A DNA stretch of 64,000 bases, taken from Propionivibrio soli. GTDB taxonomy: Bacteria; Pseudomonadota; Gammaproteobacteria; Burkholderiales; Rhodocyclaceae. Under the pieces are notes generated by a model. The model made no database searches. It was not told the DNA's origin and saw nothing but the letters and a program-made list of their open reading frames with translations. The position numbers and the translations under genes were made by a program. Shown here piece by piece: positions 43,979 through 51,722 of the stretch (within the stretch, counting starts at the first letter, position 1; the number at the start of each line of letters is the position of its first letter). The DNA is taken from the NCBI RefSeq assembly GCF_025770765.1, contig NZ_JANZKY010000010.1, positions 143,658 to 207,657 of the forward strand, read 5' to 3'.

Positions 43979-44007
43979 ACGTTAGTTCAAATATCGTACT
44001 AAAGCAA
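43979..44007 (-). promoter_or_regulatory. xylF promoter with XylR-type operator in the spacer
   Basis: Minus-strand -35 TTGCTT (44002-44007) and -10 TAACGT (43979-43984) are 17 bases apart. The inverted repeat TTAGTTC-N7-GTACTAA occupies 43982-44002, almost the same as at the xylG promoter. CTAAC-N3-GTTAG lies further upstream (44036-44048), a possible second site. Confidence 0.7.
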
Positions 44008-44048
44008 GCCCATCTTCGAACTATTTTTGAAAAAGCTAACGCCGTTAG

Positions 44049-44652
44049 TCGAACCTCGAATTAATCGCGGGCGATAGGGAGCTAGGTTCCGAAAAAGAAT
44101 AATAAATTTCTTGTCACACGCCTTTTACGGCCCCGCTGCCTGTCCATCTGGATATTCGGGAATAACCCTCAACTCATTGTTGTTACTACCATTACCGAAG
44201 AAAATCGAGGGAAAAAGAGGCGCCGGGCATACAACACCGAAACACAAATCTCGCTCCATACCAAATAAATAGGATGCATCCAATGCATCAATCACGGCGG
44301 AGAGTTTGCTATCGGACAAAAACCGACGTTGCTGCATTCGTTTTAGTCCGTTCGCCGAACTATGTCACAGATAGCTTCTCTGCCTGTCTGCCGGCCTCGG
44401 GAGGGCGAGCTCCTCGTAACCGTTTCAAGCCTTATGCGTTCCTGAGACAGAAAATGAAGGCGCCAGATGAAAGCATTTTTCCGCAGTCGGGGTGAGAAAC
44501 AGTGGCGCGCAGGGCCCTTGAAGCAAAAAAATGATGGCGTACTCCGCCCCTTGTGCCGCCTCCTTCGCATCCTCGCGTCGGTCTGGTGCTAAGATTTGCG
44601 GGCTCTCGCGGCAATCCGGAAGCTGCAGCTTCGAAACGAATAAGGAATCGAT
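44049..44652. other. AT-richer gap between xylF promoter and EAL-HDOD genes
   Basis: I see no gene. A 70-codon minus-strand frame at 44125-44337 lacks recognisable motifs. The region is less GC-rich than its neighbours, with scattered short repeats. The promoter of the EAL-HDOD genes must be near its right end; a TAAGAT element at 44590 is a weak -10 candidate. AAGGAA precedes the next start codon. Confidence 0.4.
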
Positions 44653-45933
44653 ATGCCCGCAAACGACCATCAGGAAGTGTTCCTTGGCCGCCAACCGATC
44701 CTGGATCGCAATCAGCAGCTATTCGCCTACGAGCTCCTTTTCAGGAGCAGTAGCGCCGAACAAGGCAATTTTGCCAGCTTTCTCGACGGCAACCAGGCAA
44801 CGGCGACGGTCATCATCAACACCTTCACGGAGTTCTCGATGGCCGACGCGCTGGGCCCCTATCAGGGCTTCATCAAGGTCGACGGAGGACTCCTGTTCAG
44901 CGACCTGATCAAGGCGTTGCCACCGCATTCGGTCGTCCTCGAAATCCTCGAAACCGTACCGTCGACGCCCCAGATGATCGAGCGCTGCGAGACACTACGG
45001 CGTGAGGGATATGTATTCGCGGTCAGGGAACGCCCGGAGGCGCTCGACCAGACCCGTCCGCTGCTGCAATTGGCCGAAGTGATCAAGGTCGACATCAGCC
45101 GGATCGACCCGGATCGCCTGAAACAACTGGTTGCCAATCTCAAACCGCTCGGCAAAACGATTCTCGCCGAGAAAGTCGAAAGCCACGAACAAATGCAGCT
45201 TTGCCACGACCTCGGCTTCGATCTGTTCCAAGGTTATTATTTTTCCCGCCCCACGGTGATGCACGGCAAGCGACTGCAATCGTCGGAGATTGCGTTGCTA
45301 CGCCTGCTCGCGCTCCTCAGTCAGGACGCGGATACTTCGGAGATCGAGGTCGCCTTCAAACAGGAACCAGTACTCACCCTCCACCTGTTGCGCCTCACCA
45401 ATTCGGCCGGAAGCGGCATGACGACCAAGATCACGTCGCTGCGGCACGCCATCACCCTCCTCGGCCGGCGCCAACTGCTGCGCTGGCTTCAGTTGCTCCT
45501 CTACAGCGGCGTATCGGGATCGAAGCAAACCGTGAATCCGCTGCTGCAACTCGCGGCGACCCGCGGCCGCTTGATGGAGCTACTCGTCGACCGCACGGTC
45601 GAAGGCAAGCAGAGCGGCCGCGATATCATTGACCAAGCCTACATGAGCGGCATTCTCTCGCTCATGCCCACCCTGCTCGGGTGCGGCATCGACGAAGTGC
45701 TCGCGCAACTTCCTGTCGCGCCCCCGGTACACGGTGCGCTGTCAGCGCGGCAAGGCGTTCTCGGCGATCTGCTCAGTCTTGTCGAAGCCTTGGAAAACGG
45801 ACAAGAATCCGGTGGAGCGGCGAAAGTGGAAGCGGTACTGCCGCGGCTCCCAGGAATCGACATCAAATACGCCAACGGTTGCCTGGCGCGCGCGCTGCAG
45901 TGGGCCAACAGCCTCGCTCTCGAATCCGCCTAG
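44653..45933 (+). CDS. EAL-HDOD domain signalling protein, degenerate EAL
   Basis: A 426-residue protein with an N-terminal EAL-like domain (about 1-205) and a C-terminal HDOD domain (about 200-405). EAL landmarks are degenerate: the motif itself reads FAYELLFR, and where active phosphodiesterases have an Asp-Asp loop this protein has FAVRERPEAL. HDOD features include ITSLRHAITLLGRRQLLRWLQLLLY, lacking catalytic HD residues. So it is probably a binding or scaffold protein (YuxH/CdgJ type), not a c-di-GMP phosphodiesterase. AAGGAA lies before the ATG. A tandem paralogue follows after 42 bases, and the EPS operon is downstream, a setting where c-di-GMP-linked proteins are often found. Confidence 0.9.
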   Translation: MPANDHQEVFLGRQPILDRNQQLFAYELLFRSSSAEQGNFASFLDGNQATATVIINTFTEFSMADALGPYQGFIKVDGGLLFSDLIKALPPHSVVLEILETVPSTPQMIERCETLRREGYVFAVRERPEALDQTRPLLQLAEVIKVDISRIDPDRLKQLVANLKPLGKTILAEKVESHEQMQLCHDLGFDLFQGYYFSRPTVMHGKRLQSSEIALLRLLALLSQDADTSEIEVAFKQEPVLTLHLLRLTNSAGSGMTTKITSLRHAITLLGRRQLLRWLQLLLYSGVSGSKQTVNPLLQLAATRGRLMELLVDRTVEGKQSGRDIIDQAYMSGILSLMPTLLGCGIDEVLAQLPVAPPVHGALSARQGVLGDLLSLVEALENGQESGGAAKVEAVLPRLPGIDIKYANGCLARALQWANSLALESA

Positions 45934-45975
45934 GAGGCTCCTGACACTAAACGGCGGCTAGAACCAACCGCCGAC

Positions 45976-47265
45976 ATGATCGTACGGACGAAGATGACGG
46001 GCATGCCGCCACACACTCACGTTTTTCTGGGTCGCCAACCCATTCTCGGGCGCGAACAGCAATTACTTGCCTATGAACTGCTCTTTCGAGACGGGCTGAT
46101 CGCGACGGGTAATCGAGCGGAAATTCTTGATCCCACGCAGGCGACGGCCACGGTGATCGCCAACGCCTTCACCGAACTCGCGACGAACGAGGTTCTCGGT
46201 CCCTACCGCGGCTTCATCAACGTTGATGAAGAAATGCTGTTCAGCGACCTCGTCGAAGCCTTGCCTCCGCAACTTGTCGTCATCGAAGTGCTCGAAAGCG
46301 TCGAGCCGACGCCCGAGGTCATTGCCCGTTGCCGGGAGTTGCGCAGCAAAGGTTTCTCGCTCGCAGTGGATGATGTCGTTCAGGTCCAGGAGGCTTATCG
46401 TCCCCTGCTCGCTGAAGCCGATATCATCAAGGTCGACATCATGCGTTTGGGATTTGACGAGTTGAGCGTGCTGGTCGACACCCTGAAGCCTTTTGGCAAA
46501 AAGCTGCTCGCTGAAAAGGTGGAAACAGCCGAGCAGCTGGAGCAGTGTCAGCGACTCGGTTTCGATCTGTTCCAGGGCTACCACTTCGCGAAACCGACGA
46601 TCATTGTCGGCAAGAAACTAAATCCGTCGCAGATCGCGCTTCTGAGGCTGCTCAGCCTCGTCATGCAGGATGCCGAAACACGCGACATCGAGAACGGGTT
46701 CAAGCAGGAACCCGGGCTGACGGTCAATATGCTGCGCCTGACAAATTCCGTAAGCAGCGGACTCCAGACGAAGGTCACCTCGCTACGTCATGCCATCACC
46801 ATACTCGGCCGGCAACAGCTGCAACGGTGGCTGCAGCTATTGATCTACACTACGCCGAAGGGCGGCAATGCCGCCGCCAACCCGTTGCTGCAGCTTGCGG
46901 CGACACGCGGTCGCATGATGGAATTACTGGCTGACCGTGTGGCGACGAGAAATCGCGAATTCGCTGACCAAGCGTTCATGGTTGGCATCATGTCCTTGAT
47001 GCCGACGCTGCTCGGCTTACCCATGGAAGACATCCTCGCGCAACTTCCCGTAGCGCTGCGCGTCAAGAATGCGCTCCTCGAGCGCGCCGGCCAGCACGGC
47101 CAGCTCCTCAATCTTGTGATCGCCACCGAGCACCCGGACGATCCTGAGCTGGAGGAAGCCATCGAACGGCTCCCCGGTATAAACCTCGACGTCGTGAACG
47201 ACTGTCTCTCCCTCGCTTTTTCCTGGGCAAACCACCTCGCCGAAGAAAAGCCCGACGACTTCTAA
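45976..47265 (+). CDS. EAL-HDOD domain signalling protein, tandem paralogue
   Basis: A 429-residue EAL-HDOD protein, about 50-60 percent identical by eye to the one before it. It retains an Asp-Asp pair (LAVDDVVQVQEAY) lost in the first copy, but the EAL motif is again AYELLFR and other metal ligands look incomplete. The HDOD half has VTSLRHAITILGRQQLQRWLQLLIY. The first ATG of the frame is at 45976; ATGs at 45994 and 46003 are closer to the paralogue's start and equally possible. Tandem duplication followed by divergence suggests the two proteins have different partners or form a heteromer. Such proteins affect motility and surface polysaccharide in other bacteria. Confidence 0.88.
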   Translation: MIVRTKMTGMPPHTHVFLGRQPILGREQQLLAYELLFRDGLIATGNRAEILDPTQATATVIANAFTELATNEVLGPYRGFINVDEEMLFSDLVEALPPQLVVIEVLESVEPTPEVIARCRELRSKGFSLAVDDVVQVQEAYRPLLAEADIIKVDIMRLGFDELSVLVDTLKPFGKKLLAEKVETAEQLEQCQRLGFDLFQGYHFAKPTIIVGKKLNPSQIALLRLLSLVMQDAETRDIENGFKQEPGLTVNMLRLTNSVSSGLQTKVTSLRHAITILGRQQLQRWLQLLIYTTPKGGNAAANPLLQLAATRGRMMELLADRVATRNREFADQAFMVGIMSLMPTLLGLPMEDILAQLPVALRVKNALLERAGQHGQLLNLVIATEHPDDPELEEAIERLPGINLDVVNDCLSLAFSWANHLAEEKPDDF

Positions 47266-47430
47266 GCGTCGTCACGTCAGATACGGCGAACTCGGTCAGA
47301 CTATGACCTTGCAGCCCTCGGCTCGGGCGGGCTTTCGCTTGCCGCAGTTGTCCTTTCTCTTGAGCGAATATTCTTTCGACATATCGTCGTCATATGCTAC
47401 GCATATGGCATTCGCATCCGATTCTTCACT

Positions 47431-47675
47431 CATGTCGCAGGCATGTACCCCATCGAGCGACAAGAACAAAACCTCCTTTGACCCTTACGCGGGCGCTTGC
47501 AAGCACAGGATGCAAAAGGGCATTCGGTCGGAATTATCCCAAGTAGGTATCCAGCGCTTGTTCCCTTTGGCATGTTGGTAATAAGCCGTTGTCGCCAAGC
47601 AGCGACAGGCGCGCTCCAGGAAATGCCAAGGAACTGGAAGAAATTCCCGCAAATTTGTCGCCGCGAGACGACAAA
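47431..47675 (+). promoter_or_regulatory. Three inverted-repeat sites upstream of the sigma-54 promoter
   Basis: TGTCGC/GCGACA arms occur at 47431-47460 (18-base spacer) and 47590-47607 (6-base spacer); TTTGTCG/CGACAAA arms occur at 47654-47675 (8-base spacer). They lie about 80-330 bases upstream of the -24/-12 promoter, the usual range for enhancer-binding protein sites. The activator is not in the window. Confidence 0.55.
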
Positions 47676-47757
47676 AATACCGATTGCACGCCGCATAGGC
47701 CGGCATATCCCCACTGTGTTTACCGTAACTCGCTGAATCAGCAGGCTATCGAATTTC

Positions 47758-47773
47758 AGGCACGGGGATTGCT
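47758..47773 (+). promoter_or_regulatory. Sigma-54 (-24/-12) promoter of the EPS operon
   Basis: AGGCACGGGGATTGCT matches the sigma-54 consensus TGGCACG-N4-TTGCT except for the first base, with GG and GC exactly twelve bases apart. It faces the EPS genes; start of transcription would be near 47784. Confidence 0.7.
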
Positions 47774-47988
47774 AAACCGTCGTTGGCATCCATGAATGAG
47801 ATGCCGGGACTGAAATGATTAACGCGGGTCAGTGCGAGATCAGGGCTCAACACTGGCACCATGGCATTGAAAGCGAAAGGAGGCGAGCTCACTCCACCTG
47901 AATCCCCTCCGCATTCAATGCCCTCAAGCGGGCACCCGCACTTAGTGATGGGGTGTCGTTCCAATGAACGCTACTTGAATGTCGAAAA

Positions 47989-49410
47989 ATGCCTGATACC
48001 AGCTTAGCACTCTCTGCCTCCGGCACATCCCCCAGGCGCTCCTCTGAGGCGCTCGGCAAAGGCAATCTGCTGCATGCCATTGAAGCCGTTCTGGACCCGT
48101 CCGTTCTTGCCTTGTCCCTCTGGGCAATCAGCATTGCCTTCGAAGGCCGCCTGCTTCCTCCCTATCTGATTCTGTCGGTGCTCGTCTTCGCCATTACTTT
48201 TCCCGGTGCTGAACGTCTGCACCTGCCCGCCTGGAAAATGGCCACCGACGTCGTCGTCAGTTGGTTCTTCGTCGCCTCGTTGCTGTTAATCCTTGGCGTC
48301 ATCACAGACTACATTAGCGACTTCTCCCGTGCCGGAATCACCCTCTGGCTGTGGGCCGCTCCCGCTTGCCAGATCGGGGCGCGCCTCGCGCTACGCGCCG
48401 CGGCGCCCTATCTCGTTCGTCTGCAATCGCCCCCACAGCGAGCGGTGATCGTGGGTGCCAATGAGCAAGGCAAGGCCCTTGCCTACCGCCTCCTCAATAC
48501 GCCCTACACGAACATTGAATTGGCCGGTTTCTTCGACGACCGAAGCCGCGAGCGACTGAGCGACGGCCGAAATTTCTCCGTGCTTGGCGATATGGCGAGC
48601 CTGTCCGAATTCGTCAAGCAGAACCGCATCCAGGTTATCTACCTGTCCTTGCCCATGACGTCGCAACCGCGCATTCTGCAAGTGCTCGATGCGCTGAAGG
48701 ATACGACCGCGTCGATCTACTTCGTGCCCGACATGTTCGTCACCGACCTGATCCAAGGCCATACAGCGACGATGTGCGGTATGCCAGTCATCTCCGTCTG
48801 CGAGACACCGTTCACGGGAAAGAACGGCATCATTAAGTGGGCCAGCGATTTGGCGCTCTCGGCTTTGATCCTCGTGCTCATCTCACCGATCCTGCTTTTG
48901 ATCGCGCTTGCGATCCGCTTCGACTCGCCTGGGCCGGTCATCTTCAAGCAGCGCCGATACGGACTGGATGGCGAAGAAATCGTCGTCTACAAGTTCCGCT
49001 CGATGAAAGTTTGCGAAGACGGCGGCGCGATCCAGCAGGCGCAGAAGAACGACGACCGCATCACGCGGCTCGGCGCGTTCCTGCGCAAAACGTCGCTGGA
49101 CGAGCTGCCGCAATTCATCAACGTGTTGCAGGGTCGGATGAGCATCGTCGGTCCACGCCCCCATGCCGTCGCCCATAACGAGCTCTATCGCAGCCTGATC
49201 AAGGGCTACATGATTCGTCACAAGGTCAAGCCTGGCATCACCGGCTGGGCCCAGGTCAACGGTTTCCGCGGCGAAACCGAGACGCTGGACAAGATGCAGT
49301 CGCGCATCGACTACGACCTTGACTACTTGCGCAATTGGTCGCTCAAGCTTGATCTGCTGATCATCGTGAGGACGGTGCTGCTCGTCTTTAAGGATCGGTC
49401 GGCCTACTGA
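47989..49410 (+). CDS. Undecaprenyl-phosphate glucose phosphotransferase (WcaJ/GumD type)
   Basis: A 473-residue polyisoprenyl-phosphate hexose-1-phosphate transferase that starts EPS repeat synthesis by loading a sugar phosphate, usually glucose, on undecaprenyl phosphate. The N-terminal half has four membrane helices and a Rossmann-like CoA-binding-type domain (RAVIVGANEQGKALAYRLL). The catalytic domain (about 280-473) begins with a reentrant helix and has KFRSM, then RKTSLDELPQFINVLQGRMSIVGPRPH and the PGITGWAQVNG tail. It is first gene after the sigma-54 promoter. Length and motifs are those of WcaJ/GumD. Glucose is assumed from the family. Confidence 0.93.
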   Translation: MPDTSLALSASGTSPRRSSEALGKGNLLHAIEAVLDPSVLALSLWAISIAFEGRLLPPYLILSVLVFAITFPGAERLHLPAWKMATDVVVSWFFVASLLLILGVITDYISDFSRAGITLWLWAAPACQIGARLALRAAAPYLVRLQSPPQRAVIVGANEQGKALAYRLLNTPYTNIELAGFFDDRSRERLSDGRNFSVLGDMASLSEFVKQNRIQVIYLSLPMTSQPRILQVLDALKDTTASIYFVPDMFVTDLIQGHTATMCGMPVISVCETPFTGKNGIIKWASDLALSALILVLISPILLLIALAIRFDSPGPVIFKQRRYGLDGEEIVVYKFRSMKVCEDGGAIQQAQKNDDRITRLGAFLRKTSLDELPQFINVLQGRMSIVGPRPHAVAHNELYRSLIKGYMIRHKVKPGITGWAQVNGFRGETETLDKMQSRIDYDLDYLRNWSLKLDLLIIVRTVLLVFKDRSAY

Positions 49411-49585
49411 ACGGCCGGCAACCCCGGATCCTTTGCGGAACCTACCGGTTGCGCGCCCCTTCCAAGGGGACCGCGACCGGCGCGCTAGTGGAAACACATT
49501 GACTGTCATCGAAACCGGAAGCGTATGTCCCGCCCACAGCGATCTCCGAGAGCAAGCCGGAAATCGATCGTGGGCGATTGGCTCA

Positions 49586-50821
49586 ATGAACTGCATTCAC
49601 AATCATTCGACAATTATGCTTTCACCATCTGCCATACGTATCGGACTCATCGCGATCTCGCCGTCGCTACTGTTCGCGCAGCCTGCGCGCGCGGAAAACG
49701 GTGACGGCTTTTACATCACGGCGGGCGCCGGCTTCCAGCACGACGACAATGTGTTTCGCACGGCGTCGAACGATCCCGCCGGCCGCTCCCGGCAAAGCGA
49801 TGACATCACCACGTCCTCGGTCGGATTGAAATGGGACAAGAGCTATTCCCTGCAACGTTTCCAGATCGAAGGCAATGTCGTCGACTACCGTTACCGCTCG
49901 CTCGACAACCTGAATTTCACGGCGCATAACTATTCGGCCGCGTGGCGCTGGAACGTCACCCCATCGGTGCACGGCAATCTGAGCGCCGACAGGAAAGAGT
50001 CGCTGAGCAGTTTCGCCGACTTCACCGGATATGGTGTACGCAATATTCGAACCGAAGAAAACCGGCACTTTGATGCGGTTTTCGAAGTCACCGGTGGCTG
50101 GCGGTTGTTGGCCGGAGCCAATCGACAAAAGCTGTCGAACAGCGAGCTCTTCATCGAGGAAGGCGACACGCAGCTCGATACGGTGGAAGGCGGCGCGCGC
50201 TACGACTTTCGCTCAGGCAGCTCGCTCGGGTATGTGATGCGCACCGGACGCGGCGAGTACTTCAATCGGCACGAGCCCCTGCCGGCGACGCAACTTGATA
50301 ACCGGTTCGATCAGCGTGAGCACGAGATGCGCCTGGTCTGGCCGATCACCGCTAAGACGACGTTCGACGTGCGTGCCGGATATCTCGAACGGGACCACGC
50401 CCACTTCAGCGATCGTGACTACTCGGGGAGCTACGGAAACTTCGACGTGACCTGGGACGTGACCGAAAAAACGTCGGTCATGGCCGGCGTCGGCCGGGAA
50501 ATGAACAGCTACCAATCGGCCTACAGCAGCTACGCGATTTCGGATCGCTTCTCCGTCTCGCCGCTGTGGCAGATCACCGCCAAGACGGCGCTGCGTGGCC
50601 GTTACGACTATATCCGCCGCGACTATCGCGGAGCGATTTCGGATTCGCCGCTGATCGGCCGGTCCGACACGATTCAGGCCGCCCTCATCGCGCTCGAATG
50701 GCAACCGCTGCGCACGGTACTCCTTTCCGCATCGTTGCAGAACGGACGCCGCTCGTCGAATCGCGACGGATTTGATTACCACAACACCATCGCCGGCGTT
50801 TCGGCCCGGCTGGCGTTCTAG
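49586..50821 (+). CDS. epsL: EpsL-type outer-membrane beta-barrel protein
   Basis: A protein of about 411 residues with a signal-like segment ending FAQPARA. The mature part alternates short hydrophobic strands with aromatic and charged residues and ends in Phe (SARLAF), typical of outer-membrane barrels. I assign EpsL from the segments GFQHDDNVFR and the position beside epsE, epsF and epsG as in methanolan-type EPS loci. It may form or support the export channel. The start is uncertain: ATGs at 49433, 49586 and 49616 are in frame, and none has a good ribosome site; the last gives the shortest signal peptide. Confidence 0.8.
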   Translation: MNCIHNHSTIMLSPSAIRIGLIAISPSLLFAQPARAENGDGFYITAGAGFQHDDNVFRTASNDPAGRSRQSDDITTSSVGLKWDKSYSLQRFQIEGNVVDYRYRSLDNLNFTAHNYSAAWRWNVTPSVHGNLSADRKESLSSFADFTGYGVRNIRTEENRHFDAVFEVTGGWRLLAGANRQKLSNSELFIEEGDTQLDTVEGGARYDFRSGSSLGYVMRTGRGEYFNRHEPLPATQLDNRFDQREHEMRLVWPITAKTTFDVRAGYLERDHAHFSDRDYSGSYGNFDVTWDVTEKTSVMAGVGREMNSYQSAYSSYAISDRFSVSPLWQITAKTALRGRYDYIRRDYRGAISDSPLIGRSDTIQAALIALEWQPLRTVLLSASLQNGRRSSNRDGFDYHNTIAGVSARLAF

Positions 50822-50874
50822 ACGGGACGCGAAGCATCTCACCCACACAACCACTGGATCAAACGGAGCGAAAC

Positions 50875-51684
50875 ATGAGTCAAGCAATAATTCGTACCTT
50901 GGCCGTTCTTTCGACGTTTCTCGCCCTGACCGCAGGCGCTCAGGAGAAACAGGCTTTCCCCGACTACACCCTCGGCGCCGGCGACACGATCCGCGTTCTC
51001 GTGTTCCAGAATCCGGACCTGACGCTCGACACTCGCGTCTCCGAAAACGGGTCGATCACCTACCCGCTCATTGGAGCGGTGAACGTTGGCGGGTTGCCCA
51101 TCGCCGCGGCGGAAAAGAAGATCGCCGCGGCGCTCAAGGACGGCGGCTTCGTCAAGCAACCGCAGGTCAACATCGCCTTGCTGCAGGTACGCGGCAACCA
51201 GGTCAGCGTCCTCGGTCAGGTCACTCATCCTGGGCGGTTTCCGTTGGAAACGACCAACACGCGCGTCAGCGACGTTCTCGCCGCCGCTGGTGGGACGACC
51301 CCGACCGGCGATGACGTAGCGATCGTGACCGGCATCCGCGACGGCAAGCCCTACCGTAAAGAAATCGACATCCCGGCCTTGTACCTTGGTAACACGCCCG
51401 AGAACGACATTGTTCTTGCCGGTGGCGACACTGTCTATGTGCACCGAGCGCCCGTCTTCTACATCTACGGGGAAGCGCAACGCCCTGGGCCATACCGCAT
51501 CGAGCGCGGCATGACCGTCATGCAGGCGCTGGCGCAAGGCGGCGGCCCAACGCCGCGAGGCAGCGACTCACGCCTTCTTTTGCGCCGCAAGAATGCCTCT
51601 GGAGCGGTCGAGGAAAGTGCGCCGCAAATGAATGACCCGGTCCTTCCCAACGACGTCATTTACGTCCGGGAAAGCATCTTCTGA
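50875..51684 (+). CDS. epsE: Polysaccharide export protein EpsE (Wza/GumB family)
   Basis: A 269-residue periplasmic/outer-membrane export protein. A signal peptide of about 22 residues is followed by the Poly_export domain (YTLGAGDTIRVLVFQNPDLTLDTRVSENGSITYPLIG) and two SLBB domains (NQVSVLGQVTHPGRFPL; FYIYGEAQRPGPYRIERGMTVMQALAQGGG). The mature N-terminus lacks a lipobox cysteine, so it is not a lipoprotein like Wza. It should form the periplasmic channel for the EPS, working with EpsF and EpsL. GGAGCG precedes the start; epsF follows after 38 bases. Confidence 0.92.
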   Translation: MSQAIIRTLAVLSTFLALTAGAQEKQAFPDYTLGAGDTIRVLVFQNPDLTLDTRVSENGSITYPLIGAVNVGGLPIAAAEKKIAAALKDGGFVKQPQVNIALLQVRGNQVSVLGQVTHPGRFPLETTNTRVSDVLAAAGGTTPTGDDVAIVTGIRDGKPYRKEIDIPALYLGNTPENDIVLAGGDTVYVHRAPVFYIYGEAQRPGPYRIERGMTVMQALAQGGGPTPRGSDSRLLLRRKNASGAVEESAPQMNDPVLPNDVIYVRESIF

Positions 51685-51722
51685 TTTCCAGCCCACTCCC
51701 CACTCTCCGACGAGCGACTGCC

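Larger units (their letters stand above)
47266..47988 (+). other. Control region of the EPS operon, no supported gene
   Basis: A 723-base region without a convincing gene. A possible stem AGCCC/GGGCT near 47310-47335 may end the EAL-HDOD transcript. Further on are inverted repeats with TGTCGC/GCGACA and a sigma-54 promoter, listed separately, leaving a leader of about 205 bases before the first EPS gene. Short open frames on both strands have no motifs. Confidence 0.6.

Noticed and set aside
44125..44337. Minus-strand 70-codon frame in the AT-rich gap before the EAL-HDOD genes
   Set aside because: No known motif and no ribosome binding site; could be chance in a low-GC region.
47430..47736. 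Short opposing frames in the EPS control region
   Set aside because: They overlap the repeated TGTCGC/GCGACA sites and show no coding features; the region reads as regulatory.
47833..47852. A second sigma-54-like element with TGGCAC
   Set aside because: TGGCAC is present near here, but the TTGC half is not at the required spacing; the element at 47758-47773 fits much better.
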